Source: Calothrix sp. HK-06
Lineage (GTDB): Bacteria; Cyanobacteriota; Cyanobacteriia; Cyanobacteriales; Nostocaceae
Assembly (NCBI RefSeq): GCF_001904745.1
Contig: NZ_MRCD01000001.1
Location: 207,876-271,875, forward strand
Length of the DNA: 64,000 nt
Reading direction: 5' to 3'
The notes beneath the pieces were generated by a model, which was not told the DNA's origin, made no database searches, and saw nothing but the letters and a program-made list of their open reading frames with translations. Numbering within the stretch: the stretch's first letter is position 1; each line of letters starts with the position of its first letter. Of this stretch, positions 43,957-52,247 are shown piece by piece. The position numbers were made by a program, and so were the translations under genes.

Positions 43957-45288
43957 TTACAAGCTGGTTTTTTTGGCTTGTTTATTAGTGAATTTTTGCC
44001 AACGCGCGATTCCACGATTAATTAAGTCAGGACTTTCATCACCGACAAAGCAAATACGTCCTAACCTTTCACAAGCAATGAGTGTTTCACCATGTCCCAT
44101 GAATGGAGATATCACAAAACTGTTGGGATTTGTGTACATGTTTAACAAATAACTAATAGCTGCTTCGATACCTTCGATACAAATTGTTGGTTCTGGCTTA
44201 GTAATTGTGTGATGAGAAAAAACACTTATATAAAGTTGATTAAGCACTAATTCATATTGGAAAGGCATTTTGTTGTTACGACAAAAATTATTAATGTGTC
44301 CTTGAGAACGTAATACTGCAACAACACGCGCTTCGTTGATAAGATAATCATGTTCCCAAAACGGTGATAGGGTGGCAATTGCCAGTGCTGCATCTGATGG
44401 TAATAGGTTAATAAACTGCTTGCCTGTAGTTTTGCCACGGTAAACTAAATGCTTGTGAAGCATCCATTTTTCACCTGTCTCTATACTGATTTCACGCTTG
44501 GTAATAATAGGTTTGATAATTGGTTTATCGTTTTTGCTGCTTGTGGTTGATTTGTTTGATACAGCTTCTTCGAGTGCTTGTAGCTGTAGTTCTTTTTGTT
44601 TGTCTCTAGCTTGTTTTGCTAGTTGAGCTTGATGTTCTGCTTCGGTTTTATCTCCTTTTGCCATTGCTTCTGAGAATGCTTTTTCTGCTATTTCGGCAGA
44701 ATTACGCTCTGAAGCGGCAATTCTGGCTATTTTGAGTTGAACGGTACGACTTTTTTTGAACGGAGTCGTAACAATTTTTTGTTTGACATCGGGGTGAATA
44801 TCTCTTGCGATTTGTTTACCTTGTTGAAAAGAGCGTTCGCTGTATCCAAACCCTCTGGCTAGTTCCAATGTTGTTCTGGTAGGTAGCGAAACCGTTTCAC
44901 CACCTTTTTTCGTGTATTGGTTATCCCCTGGTTTGAAGCGTAGACCCATACGCTCAAGAATTCTATCGCGTTCTAACCAGAGTTCATACCGCTCTAAAGG
45001 TTCTAGTTCATTACGAATAAAATTCTCATCGATTTCTGCCAGTCGTGCTTGGTCTGCATCTTCATAACTTACGACTTTACACTCTACATGCTTATAAGAA
45101 AGCATCTTACAAGCTGTGAGTCGATGTAACCCCGCAATTAAATTAAAGTTTTGGTCAATTGTAATTGGGTTTAACAATCCGTTGGCTCGAATTGATTGCA
45201 TCAACTCAACTACTTTGTCATCCTTAACTGGACGACGATTGGCGCCAACGTTTATTTGGTCGATTAATACTGCTAGCACTTTAGGCAT
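43957..45288 (-). CDS. ParB-like nuclease-domain protein with degenerate DNA-methyltransferase-like C terminus
   Basis: A 443-residue protein in three parts. Residues 1-105 are a ParB/Srx-type domain (INVGANRRPVKDDKVVELMQSIRANGLLNPITID and GLHRLTACKML). Residues 110-290 are helical and Lys/Glu/Ala-rich with a helix-turn-helix-like LARGFGYSERSFQQGK. Residues 295-443 end in SPFMGHGETLIACERLGRICFVGDESPDLINRGIARWQ, which resembles the DPFxGSGTT motif I end of N4/N6 DNA methyltransferases, while the catalytic (D/N)PP(Y/W) motif is not visible. It may be a DNA-binding or regulatory relative of phage ParB-methyltransferase proteins. It lies between the two divergent halves of the hgl island, with a single GGCGCC at its 5' end. 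Confidence 0.65.
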   Translation of the reverse strand: MPKVLAVLIDQINVGANRRPVKDDKVVELMQSIRANGLLNPITIDQNFNLIAGLHRLTACKMLSYKHVECKVVSYEDADQARLAEIDENFIRNELEPLERYELWLERDRILERMGLRFKPGDNQYTKKGGETVSLPTRTTLELARGFGYSERSFQQGKQIARDIHPDVKQKIVTTPFKKSRTVQLKIARIAASERNSAEIAEKAFSEAMAKGDKTEAEHQAQLAKQARDKQKELQLQALEEAVSNKSTTSSKNDKPIIKPIITKREISIETGEKWMLHKHLVYRGKTTGKQFINLLPSDAALAIATLSPFWEHDYLINEARVVAVLRSQGHINNFCRNNKMPFQYELVLNQLYISVFSHHTITKPEPTICIEGIEAAISYLLNMYTNPNSFVISPFMGHGETLIACERLGRICFVGDESPDLINRGIARWQKFTNKQAKKTSL

Positions 45289-45338
45289 AGTTCTTTTTCT
45301 TTCATAGTGCTAAGTTATGATTGACATGTTTTAGAAGC

Positions 45339-45405
45339 TAGAAACCTGGTTTTGTTTTCATATCTTGTAATAAAAACAACAATTTTGGTAGAAACCAGGT
45401 TTCTG
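45339..45405. repeat. Paired AGAAACCCGGTTTCT repeat, copy 5
   Basis: AGAAACCTGGTTTTG and AGAAACCAGGTTTCT start 50 bases apart. The T/A exchange inside the two palindromes (CCTGG and CCAGG) keeps base pairing between them. Confidence 0.75.
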
Positions 45406-45866
45406 TTCCTTACTCTGATACAGTATGTATATTTTGATGTTTAAATTCTACTGTACAGTTGTTTGCTGGTTAAATAACTGTATTAGCAGCAAATATAATT
45501 ACTGCTTTTAATCAGAAATATTGGCAATTACAGCAAAAAATCTGTAATTAACGTAACGCTTTGTTAAGCTATTTCTGAATAAAGTAAACTAATGAGTATT
45601 AAATCAAGTGTTTACCATGATTTGTTGATTATCTCATGAAGCACATGGTTTTTACAATCAAGTATTTCATGATAACTTTATACTTGCAACAAGAAATGGT
45701 ATACCAATAACATTTGCTTGGCATTTACTTTACATTTGCTTGACAATATTTAAATTGTTTGCAATATTTAAAAATAGGTTTATTAGCTTATTGCTATTAA
45801 TGCTTTATTAATTGACGACAAGCCTCTACATTTGTAGTCATTTACAGCAAACCTCAATTATTTGTC

Positions 45867-45936
45867 TTGTGGGTCAGGTATCTTGCCTGACATTGTATAT
45901 TCTCTAACACATAGCACAGGCAGGATGCCTGTGTCA
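45867..45936. repeat. Two GGCA/TGCC hairpins before hgdB
   Basis: GTCAGGTATCTTGCCTGAC and ACACAGGCAGGATGCCTGTGT lie in tandem, ending about 40 bases before the hgdB ATG, in the likely leader region. Confidence 0.65.
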
Positions 45937-45974
45937 CATCAATAATTCTTTGCGTACTTTACATAGAGAACAAT

Positions 45975-47174
45975 ATGACTGTAGATAACGACAGCCAGTT
46001 TTACACGAAGCCTCGTTCTCGTGTTCCGATAATTTTAGCTATTTCTTTGGGAATTAGTGCGGCACTCATCTCTTTTTATGCAGTTACGCGGTACGTGATG
46101 TCGCAAGGTGAAAAACAGGTAGTCCGACCTGTTAAAACTACTCCTGCTAGAGTTGCTGTTACTGCACTAGGACGTATTGAACCATTAGGTGAAGTTAGAA
46201 AGTTGTCGGCGCCAAGTTCATTAAGTGGAGTGAGAGTTGAGAGAATTTTTGTAAAAGAAGGTGATGCTGTACGAGCAGGACAAGTTATTGGTTGGCTGGA
46301 AGGATATGCCAGAACATCAGCAGCATTTCAGCAAGCATTAGATAAAGTCGAAGTTGCGCGTGCCAAACTAGTTCAGACCTCTTCAGGCGCCAAAATTAGT
46401 GATGTGAATGCTCAAAAAGCCATAATTTCACGCTTACGGGCTACTATTAAGGGCGAAATTGCAACGACGCAAGCTACTATTGCCCGCTTACAAGCACAGT
46501 TAAATAATGCACGTACTGAGAATAATCGATACCAACAGCTATATCGACAAGGCGCCGTTTCTGCATCTGTAGCAGATGATAAACGATTACAATCACAAAC
46601 TGTCACTCAACAAATTCGCGAAGCTCAAGCTAATCTAAATAGCACAACCAGTACACTTAACGACCAAATTAAGGAAGCAGAAGCAAAATTAGCAAGTCTT
46701 AACGAAGTACGTCCTGCTGATGTTCAACTAGCTATCGCTGAAGTTAAAAGCGCTACAAGTGCTGCAACTCAATCGAAAGCAGAACACGAATTAACTTACA
46801 TCAAATCTCCTATTAGTGCCAAAGTTTTGAAAATTCACGCCAAAACAGGAGAAGTTATTGGTAGTGATGGAATTGCAGAAATTGGCACTATATCACAAAT
46901 GTACGTATCAGCAGAAGTTTATCAAACTGACATTAAAAAAGTTCAGATAGGACAAAAAGCAAAAATTACTAGTACAGCATTCAACGGTGCAATTCAAGGA
47001 ACCGTTAGCGAAATTGGTTTACAAGTAGAGCGTCAAAGTATTTTGAGCGTTAATCCTTCTGCTGATACAGACCGCAGAGTAGTTGAAGTAAAAATTCGGC
47101 TCGATAACCCTGTTGATAGTCAAAGAGTAGCAGGTTTAACTAACTTACAAGTCGATGTTGCCATTCAAATCTAA
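45975..47174 (+). CDS. hgdB: HgdB, DevB-like membrane-fusion protein
   Basis: A 399-residue periplasmic adaptor (HlyD family). One N-terminal membrane helix (about 18-40), a lipoyl-like half-motif (VTALGRIEPLGEVRKLSAPSS ... GVRVERIFVKEGDAVRAGQVIGWLEG), a long coiled-coil hairpin (about 105-250), the second lipoyl half (ELTYIKSPISAKVLKIHAKTGEVI) and a beta-barrel region. It should link an inner-membrane transporter to a TolC-type channel. Position and layout match hgdB of Anabaena, which with HgdC affects deposition of the heterocyst glycolipid layer. First gene of hgdB-hgdC-hgdA. Confidence 0.9.
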   Translation: MTVDNDSQFYTKPRSRVPIILAISLGISAALISFYAVTRYVMSQGEKQVVRPVKTTPARVAVTALGRIEPLGEVRKLSAPSSLSGVRVERIFVKEGDAVRAGQVIGWLEGYARTSAAFQQALDKVEVARAKLVQTSSGAKISDVNAQKAIISRLRATIKGEIATTQATIARLQAQLNNARTENNRYQQLYRQGAVSASVADDKRLQSQTVTQQIREAQANLNSTTSTLNDQIKEAEAKLASLNEVRPADVQLAIAEVKSATSAATQSKAEHELTYIKSPISAKVLKIHAKTGEVIGSDGIAEIGTISQMYVSAEVYQTDIKKVQIGQKAKITSTAFNGAIQGTVSEIGLQVERQSILSVNPSADTDRRVVEVKIRLDNPVDSQRVAGLTNLQVDVAIQI

Positions 47175-47208
47175 ACAAACCCATCCAACAATAATCCAAA
47201 ATCCCAAC

Positions 47209-47270
47209 TCCTGTACGGGCGGGTTCACCTAAATTTTCCTTATTTACCAGGATATAGATAAACCCGCCCC
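47209..47270. repeat. AACTCCTGTACGGGCGGGTT repeat between hgdB and hgdC
   Basis: The left arm ACGGGCGGGTT pairs with AACCCGCCCC at the right. A second copy of the left part (AACTCCTGCACGGGCGGGTT, then an ATATCCTGGTTAA-like piece) is at 8957-8994 upstream of lgt. It fills the hgdB-hgdC spacer. Confidence 0.7.
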
Positions 47271-47299
47271 TTCTAACTCCCAACTCCTAACTTCAAATA

Positions 47300-48478
47300 A
47301 TGGTTTTTAAAACTCCTCTAGCTTGGCTACAGCTAATTCAGCAGAAAGGACGTTTCACCGTAGCTGTTGCGGGTATGGCATTTATTGTATTATTGATGTT
47401 CGTACAACTCGGTTTTCAAGACGCACTTTATTCGAGCGCTACCGCAGTTCATCAACGCTTACAAGGTGATTTATTCCTAGTTAGTTCTCAGTATAAAGCA
47501 CTAACATCAAATCAAAGTTTTCCCCGCGCGCGTTTGTATCAAGCATTAGGATTTGATACCGTCGAATCTGTCAGTCCAATGTATTTGGAGTTTGCCAAAT
47601 TTAGAAATGAAGTGACTGGGGAAAAATACCCAATATATGTTATAGGAGTAGAGCCAGGAAAATCCGTAATTAGCCTTCCTGAAGTTGAAGGTAATATGGA
47701 TAAGTTAAAAATTCCTGATGTGATACTTTTTGACAGAGACTCGCGACCTTACTTTGGTGATATACCTCTTCAATTTAGCCAAGACAAAGCTAACCCAGTT
47801 GTAGTAGAAGTTTTTCCTTTCAATAACTCTACTGGCTATCGAGTTAGAGTTGGAGGTTTATTTAGCATTGGTCCTTCGTTCGGAGTTGATGGAAATTTAA
47901 TTGTTAGCGACTCAACCTTTTTGAGAATTTTTGCTAGTCGTCCATCTGATAGAATTGATTTAGGTGTAATTACTCTAAAACCAGGCGCCGACCCTGAAAA
48001 AGCATTGAAAAACCTACGTCAAAACCTTCCTAGTGATGTCAGGGTTTTCACAAAACTTGGATTTAATAGCTACGAAAAGCAATATTGGGCTGCAAGAACA
48101 CCTATAGGCTTTATTTTAAACCTAATGTTGACAATGGGTTCAGTAGTTGGGGTAGTAATAGTCTATCAAATTCTTTACAGCAATATTTCTAGCCAATTTG
48201 TTGCCTATGCGACTTTAAAAGCTATTGGTTACGAGAATAATTATTTATTAACGGTAGTTTTGCAGCAAGCAATAATCTTAGCTATTTTAGGTTATCTTCC
48301 AGGCTTCATATTTTCTCTAGGCTTATATGACTTTGCAATGGATACAACTAAATTACCAATAATGATGACCTTTCAAAATGCGGTAATTGTGTTCGTTTCC
48401 ACAATCTTAATGTGTCTAATCTCTGGTATTTTAGCCATTAACAAACTACGTCTAGCTGACCCTGCCGATATCTTCTAA
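47300..48478 (+). CDS. hgdC: HgdC, DevC-like ABC permease
   Basis: A 392-residue FtsX/MacB-like permease of the DevC family: one membrane helix at about 17-40, a large periplasmic domain (about 45-270), then three membrane helices near 275-300, 320-350 and 360-385. The start FKTPLAWLQLIQQKGRFTVAVAGMAF is typical of DevC. It works with the HgdB adaptor in the cell envelope of heterocysts. No ATPase (DevA-like) gene lies nearby, so the ATPase must come from elsewhere. Confidence 0.9.
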   Translation: MVFKTPLAWLQLIQQKGRFTVAVAGMAFIVLLMFVQLGFQDALYSSATAVHQRLQGDLFLVSSQYKALTSNQSFPRARLYQALGFDTVESVSPMYLEFAKFRNEVTGEKYPIYVIGVEPGKSVISLPEVEGNMDKLKIPDVILFDRDSRPYFGDIPLQFSQDKANPVVVEVFPFNNSTGYRVRVGGLFSIGPSFGVDGNLIVSDSTFLRIFASRPSDRIDLGVITLKPGADPEKALKNLRQNLPSDVRVFTKLGFNSYEKQYWAARTPIGFILNLMLTMGSVVGVVIVYQILYSNISSQFVAYATLKAIGYENNYLLTVVLQQAIILAILGYLPGFIFSLGLYDFAMDTTKLPIMMTFQNAVIVFVSTILMCLISGILAINKLRLADPADIF

Positions 48479-48494
48479 CAACTCACTCTTCTTT

Positions 48495-49463
48495 ATGAAT
48501 CAAACCATACTTATCACTGGCATCAACGAATGTATTGGCCAGCGTGCAGCAGAACTCGCAATTCAGCGAGGAATGAAAGTCAAAGGATTTCAATTAACAC
48601 CAGATAAAAATAAACAAAACCAACTAGGAATTGACGTAATTACTGGTGATATTAATGACTCAGCAATCCTTGAAAAAGCTTGTCAGGGTGTAGATATAGT
48701 TTTACACGCAGCCGAAATTACAAAAGAAGGAGGTAAGCTCAAAGACTTTCAGAAAGTGAACGTCGATGGTACCGTGACTTTAGCACGTGCAGCGAAAAAA
48801 GCTGGCGCCAAAACCTTTATTCACATGTCGAGCGTTTTAGTGTATGGGTTCGACTACTCGAATAACATCGCTGAAGACGGCAAATTGAAAGGTGACAATA
48901 ACCCCTACTGCCAAACCAAAATCGAAGCAGAAGATGCCATTCTCAAATTTAACGACCTATCATTTGGGGTAGTTATCATTCGTGCAGGAGACGTATATGG
49001 CCCAGGTAGCATACCTTGGGTAGTTCGTCCCGTCACAATGATGCGTCAAAACATGTTCGCTTGCGTCAACGATGGCAAGGGTGTAATGAACCACGTATAT
49101 ATAGATAACCTTGTGGAAGCTGTATTTCTTGCCATTGAAAAACAACCATATGGCGAAATATTTAACATCACCGATGGAAGTGAAACCACCTGGAAAGAAT
49201 ATTTTACTCGTCTAGCTGCAACAGTAAACTTGGCGCCTCCATTTTCACTACCCAAAGACGAAATCAAACTATTCTTACAACTGCGTCACCAAGGACAAAA
49301 ACTCTTTCGTAAAGAAGCTGACATCTTACCAGAGTCAGTAGACTTTATGACTCGTCCCTACGCTTACTCAATAGCCAAAGCGAAAAATCTGCTAAATTAC
49401 CAACCCAAAATCAACCTCGACGAGGGTATGCAGCTAACCAAACAATGGTTACAACAGCAATAA
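48495..49463 (+). CDS. hgdA: HgdA-like NAD-dependent sugar epimerase
   Basis: A 322-residue extended SDR. The dinucleotide motif is degenerate (TGINECIGQRAAE in place of TGGxGxxG), while IHMSSVLVYG and the Tyr-x3-Lys of YCQTKIEAED are intact. Position directly after hgdC (16-base gap) matches hgdA of Anabaena, described as a UDP-galactose 4-epimerase needed for the correct glycolipid layer. The sugar nucleotide product would feed the glycosyltransferases of this island. Substrate is by analogy. Confidence 0.82.
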   Translation: MNQTILITGINECIGQRAAELAIQRGMKVKGFQLTPDKNKQNQLGIDVITGDINDSAILEKACQGVDIVLHAAEITKEGGKLKDFQKVNVDGTVTLARAAKKAGAKTFIHMSSVLVYGFDYSNNIAEDGKLKGDNNPYCQTKIEAEDAILKFNDLSFGVVIIRAGDVYGPGSIPWVVRPVTMMRQNMFACVNDGKGVMNHVYIDNLVEAVFLAIEKQPYGEIFNITDGSETTWKEYFTRLAATVNLAPPFSLPKDEIKLFLQLRHQGQKLFRKEADILPESVDFMTRPYAYSIAKAKNLLNYQPKINLDEGMQLTKQWLQQQ

Positions 49464-49547
49464 GTTAAAAGTTATGAGTAATGAGTGCTGAGTAGAAAGC
49501 ACTCATTACTCATAACTATCAAAGTTGAGTGGCGTCCCCTAAATTTC

Positions 49548-49572
49548 AAGGCGGGCTTTCTCTGCCCGCTCC
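49548..49572. repeat. GGCGGGCTTTCTCTGCCCGC hairpin
   Basis: A GGCA-class hairpin in the 145-base spacer after hgdA, also containing a short GAGTGCT/AGCACTC inverted piece at about 49483-49505. Confidence 0.6.
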
Positions 49573-49608
49573 ACAAGAGAAAATGTTTTAATAAAAGTGT
49601 GATTAATT

Positions 49609-51513
49609 ATGGATTTAAATAAAATTAAAGTGGTGATGTGTGCTGATTATCTTGGGACTGGCGCCGTTGAAGGTAGTACTACTGGTTTCCAACACATGGT
49701 CAATGACTGGATTAACCAATCAGCAAAAGATATTGATATTGAGTTAATAGTTTATTGTCTTGGTACAAAGACACAGCAATATCATCCATTTCCTAACGTT
49801 ACCATTAAGCAAAGCAAACCTAATATTACTACTCGCGCACTTTTCCCATTATCTCCACCCAGTGTTTTCCCTTTCTTAGTTGATTTAATTCCAATCCATC
49901 CCAGTTTAATTCAAGATATTATTAAAGAAAACCCTGATATAATTCATACATTTGGAACTTTTACAGCTACTGAAACTTCCGGTTATATAGCTGCTAAAAT
50001 CATGAAATATAAAGGTAAAAAAATAAAATTAGTCAATACAGTATTCACTGAAGTAGATACTTATTTTCCAAACTATCTTAAAAGTATTATTTTTGACTTT
50101 TATAAGCTTATAGATTCAAAATTTATATTAAAAATAATTATAGAAAGTGCGAGAGGTGGTATTTATGCATCAACCAAGTTAAAATACTTGAGTATAACAT
50201 TCTTATTTAAGTTTTGGACTTACTTACAATCTGGTTTATCTGCATTTTTTTTCTTTCGATTATTTGAATTACTAGGAATACTGCAAGATTCAATAGTCAA
50301 AGCTGTAAAAATGATAGTCAAACTTATATTTCCTGATAAGTATAAGCAGTTAGAAGTAGAGATTGGTAAGTATGTAAACCATCTTAGACATTCAAGGTCG
50401 CATAATTTAATACAACTAACATACGATTTTATTAGAAGAGGCGATGAATATCCAAAAAGCCCATTAGCTGGTATTGGTGGTCTTCTAGCTAATATTTTAA
50501 GATTTTTTCTCAAACGACAGGTATCTCTTTTTGTTAACCGTTGTGATGCTGTGACTATTTCACGACCAGAGGATATAGCTAGATATTGTATCAAGGCGCC
50601 TGTTTGGGAGTTACCATTAGGATGTGATTTATCGCGGTTTAAGGTTTATCAACCATCTGTAGAGACTTTTGTCGAACGAGTCAACTACGCACGCGAATTA
50701 GAAATGCTTTCTAATAAAAGCGCTCTGGCATTAATTGATATTGCCACGAACCCAGAGAAAATATCTAAAAGATGTATTTTATACGTCGGTCGGTTAAGCG
50801 ACGAGAAGAATATTTCGATTTTGATGGATGTTTATGAACAGTTGCTTCAATGTAAAGGCATGAAAGATAAAGTTCATTTTATCTTTATTGGCGCCGGATA
50901 TGCTGCATCTGAGTTAGAAAAACGATTTGGAGACAGCGTAACAGTCACAGGACTAGTGCCAAATCATCTCTTACCAACGCTATATAACTTCGTTCGTTTG
51001 CGTCATGGTTTCTTTGTTAGCGCTTCAGACACAGAAACATATGGCATTACACACGAAGAAGCAGCAGCTTGTGGAGTTCCATTAGTCGCGATGGAAAAAG
51101 GAACTAGAAGACATTTTTACTGTCCAGGAGACAGAATTGGCAACTTCAAGATTGAAAAAGACGAACAAATAGCCAGAACAATCGAAGATTTAATTGTAAA
51201 CGCTACTAATAACTTCACTGTTGCCCTCAACGGTTTGTGTATTCCTGATTATTCTGAAGAGAGAGGTTTATCAACTCTATTCACAAATAATACAGTTATG
51301 GAATCCGTACAAAAATCTTTACTGTGTGCAATGTATTGTATGGCAGTATTACCAGAATCTACCTCAGCAAAAATGTCCGAACATGCATCTAAATTAGCAC
51401 AACTAGGTCAATTTGGCTCAGAAGGGACATGGCAGTTACTACGTTATATATATCTCAATGATTGGAAATCATTCTACACCTCATATAACAAGAAGCAGCA
51501 CTCATACTTTTAG
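49609..51513 (+). CDS. GT4-like glycosyltransferase with a hydrophobic insert
   Basis: A 634-residue GT-B glycosyltransferase, longer than usual (about 380-420). The N-terminal domain (1-150) opens KVVMCADYLGTGAVEGSTTG and includes DIIHTFGTFTATETSGY. An insert at about 150-310 holds several hydrophobic helices (ITFLFKFWTYLQSGLSAFFFF, LGGLLANILRFFL), suggesting membrane binding. The C-terminal donor domain has ILYVGRLSDEKN, FIFIGAGYA and the E-x7-E pair in SDTETYGITHEEAAACGVPL. Lying after hgdA, it is a candidate for a sugar-transfer step on heterocyst glycolipids. Acceptor unknown. Confidence 0.82.
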   Translation: MDLNKIKVVMCADYLGTGAVEGSTTGFQHMVNDWINQSAKDIDIELIVYCLGTKTQQYHPFPNVTIKQSKPNITTRALFPLSPPSVFPFLVDLIPIHPSLIQDIIKENPDIIHTFGTFTATETSGYIAAKIMKYKGKKIKLVNTVFTEVDTYFPNYLKSIIFDFYKLIDSKFILKIIIESARGGIYASTKLKYLSITFLFKFWTYLQSGLSAFFFFRLFELLGILQDSIVKAVKMIVKLIFPDKYKQLEVEIGKYVNHLRHSRSHNLIQLTYDFIRRGDEYPKSPLAGIGGLLANILRFFLKRQVSLFVNRCDAVTISRPEDIARYCIKAPVWELPLGCDLSRFKVYQPSVETFVERVNYARELEMLSNKSALALIDIATNPEKISKRCILYVGRLSDEKNISILMDVYEQLLQCKGMKDKVHFIFIGAGYAASELEKRFGDSVTVTGLVPNHLLPTLYNFVRLRHGFFVSASDTETYGITHEEAAACGVPLVAMEKGTRRHFYCPGDRIGNFKIEKDEQIARTIEDLIVNATNNFTVALNGLCIPDYSEERGLSTLFTNNTVMESVQKSLLCAMYCMAVLPESTSAKMSEHASKLAQLGQFGSEGTWQLLRYIYLNDWKSFYTSYNKKQHSYF

Positions 51514-51520
51514 TATTTGT

Positions 51521-51542
51521 AAGGTGGGCATTGCCCGCCTTA
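51521..51542. repeat. AAGGTGGGCATTGCCCGCCTT palindrome
   Basis: Starts 7 bases after the glycosyltransferase stop codon; a GGTGGGCA-class hairpin placed like a transcript end. Confidence 0.65.
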
Positions 51543-51626
51543 CTATTCAAAAAATAGTAAATTGATAACAGAAATATTAGATTAGTTAAATTATAATTTT
51601 GAGAGCATTTTAAGTTTGCAAAGGTT

Positions 51627-52094
51627 ATGAATATGAAAATAATTATATGGAGTATTTATTCGTTAGTCACCATAGCAGCGTTTAACATGACTAATATTGC
51701 GAATGCTTTGGAAACTCCAACGCTAACAGTAGTAGTAAATGGAGTACGTCAACACAAAAGTCGTGTTTGTTTGCGAGTTTTTTCTAACGAACAAGGATTT
51801 CCTTTAGATAAAAAAGGTGAGGTGCAAAGTGGTTGTATACCAATTACAGGCAACGTCGTGAAAAAACAGTTCCACGGTTTAAAACCAGGAAAATACGCTG
51901 TAGCTGTAATAGACGATGAAAATGGAGACGCTAAACTTCATACAGATTGGTTAGGTATCCCTACAGAAGGATTTGGTATTTCTCGTAACCCAACCATATC
52001 AGTTACAACAGGTATACCAAAATTTAAAGATGCTAGCTTTTTACTTGATAAAAGCACAACCATCAATATTAAAATGAAGTATTCGCTAGATTAG
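51627..52094 (+). CDS. DUF2141 secreted protein
   Basis: A 155-residue protein with a signal peptide (MNMKIIIWSIYSLVTIAAFNMTNIANALE) and a DUF2141 domain (LTVVVNGVRQHKSRVCLRVFSNEQGFP ... GKYAVAVIDDENGDAKLHTDWLGIPTEGFGISRN). The family is predicted to form a beta-sandwich in the periplasm or outside and its function is unknown. Two cysteines (CLRVF and SGCIP) could form a disulfide. It sits inside the hgl island after the long glycosyltransferase; a link to the glycolipid layer is a guess. Confidence 0.85.
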   Translation: MNMKIIIWSIYSLVTIAAFNMTNIANALETPTLTVVVNGVRQHKSRVCLRVFSNEQGFPLDKKGEVQSGCIPITGNVVKKQFHGLKPGKYAVAVIDDENGDAKLHTDWLGIPTEGFGISRNPTISVTTGIPKFKDASFLLDKSTTINIKMKYSLD

Positions 52095-52162
52095 GCAACG
52101 GATGAGCGCATGTAACGGATGATTTATTTAGAGTAAGCAAGTTAGGTGGGTATTGCCCACCT
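52093..52162. repeat. AACGGATG repeat and GGTGGG palindrome between convergent genes
   Basis: GGCAACGGATG...TAACGGATG at 52093-52120 belongs to the 31961-32091 family and starts at the stop codon of the DUF2141 gene. AGGTGGGTATTGCCCACCT lies at 52144-52162. Confidence 0.6.
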
Positions 52163-52247
52163 AAAATTATGGGAAAGTTTTGGTTAGTTGGCGGCGATAG
52201 TATGGTCGTCAGTGACGAACTTACAACCATACGACTTTCTACTATAT

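Larger units (their letters stand above)
45289..45974. other. 690-base repeat-bearing spacer upstream of hgdB
   Basis: Between divergent genes. Contains the paired AGAAACC repeat copy 5 (45339-45405), AT-rich sequence and two adjacent hairpins GTCAGGTATCTTGCCTGAC and CACAGGCAGGATGCCTGTG (45867-45936) close to the hgdB start. No further gene or RNA recognised. Confidence 0.55.

Noticed and set aside
43735..44152. Small frames over the GGTGGGCA compound repeat
   Set aside because: They translate palindromic repeats and the antisense of the ParB-like gene.
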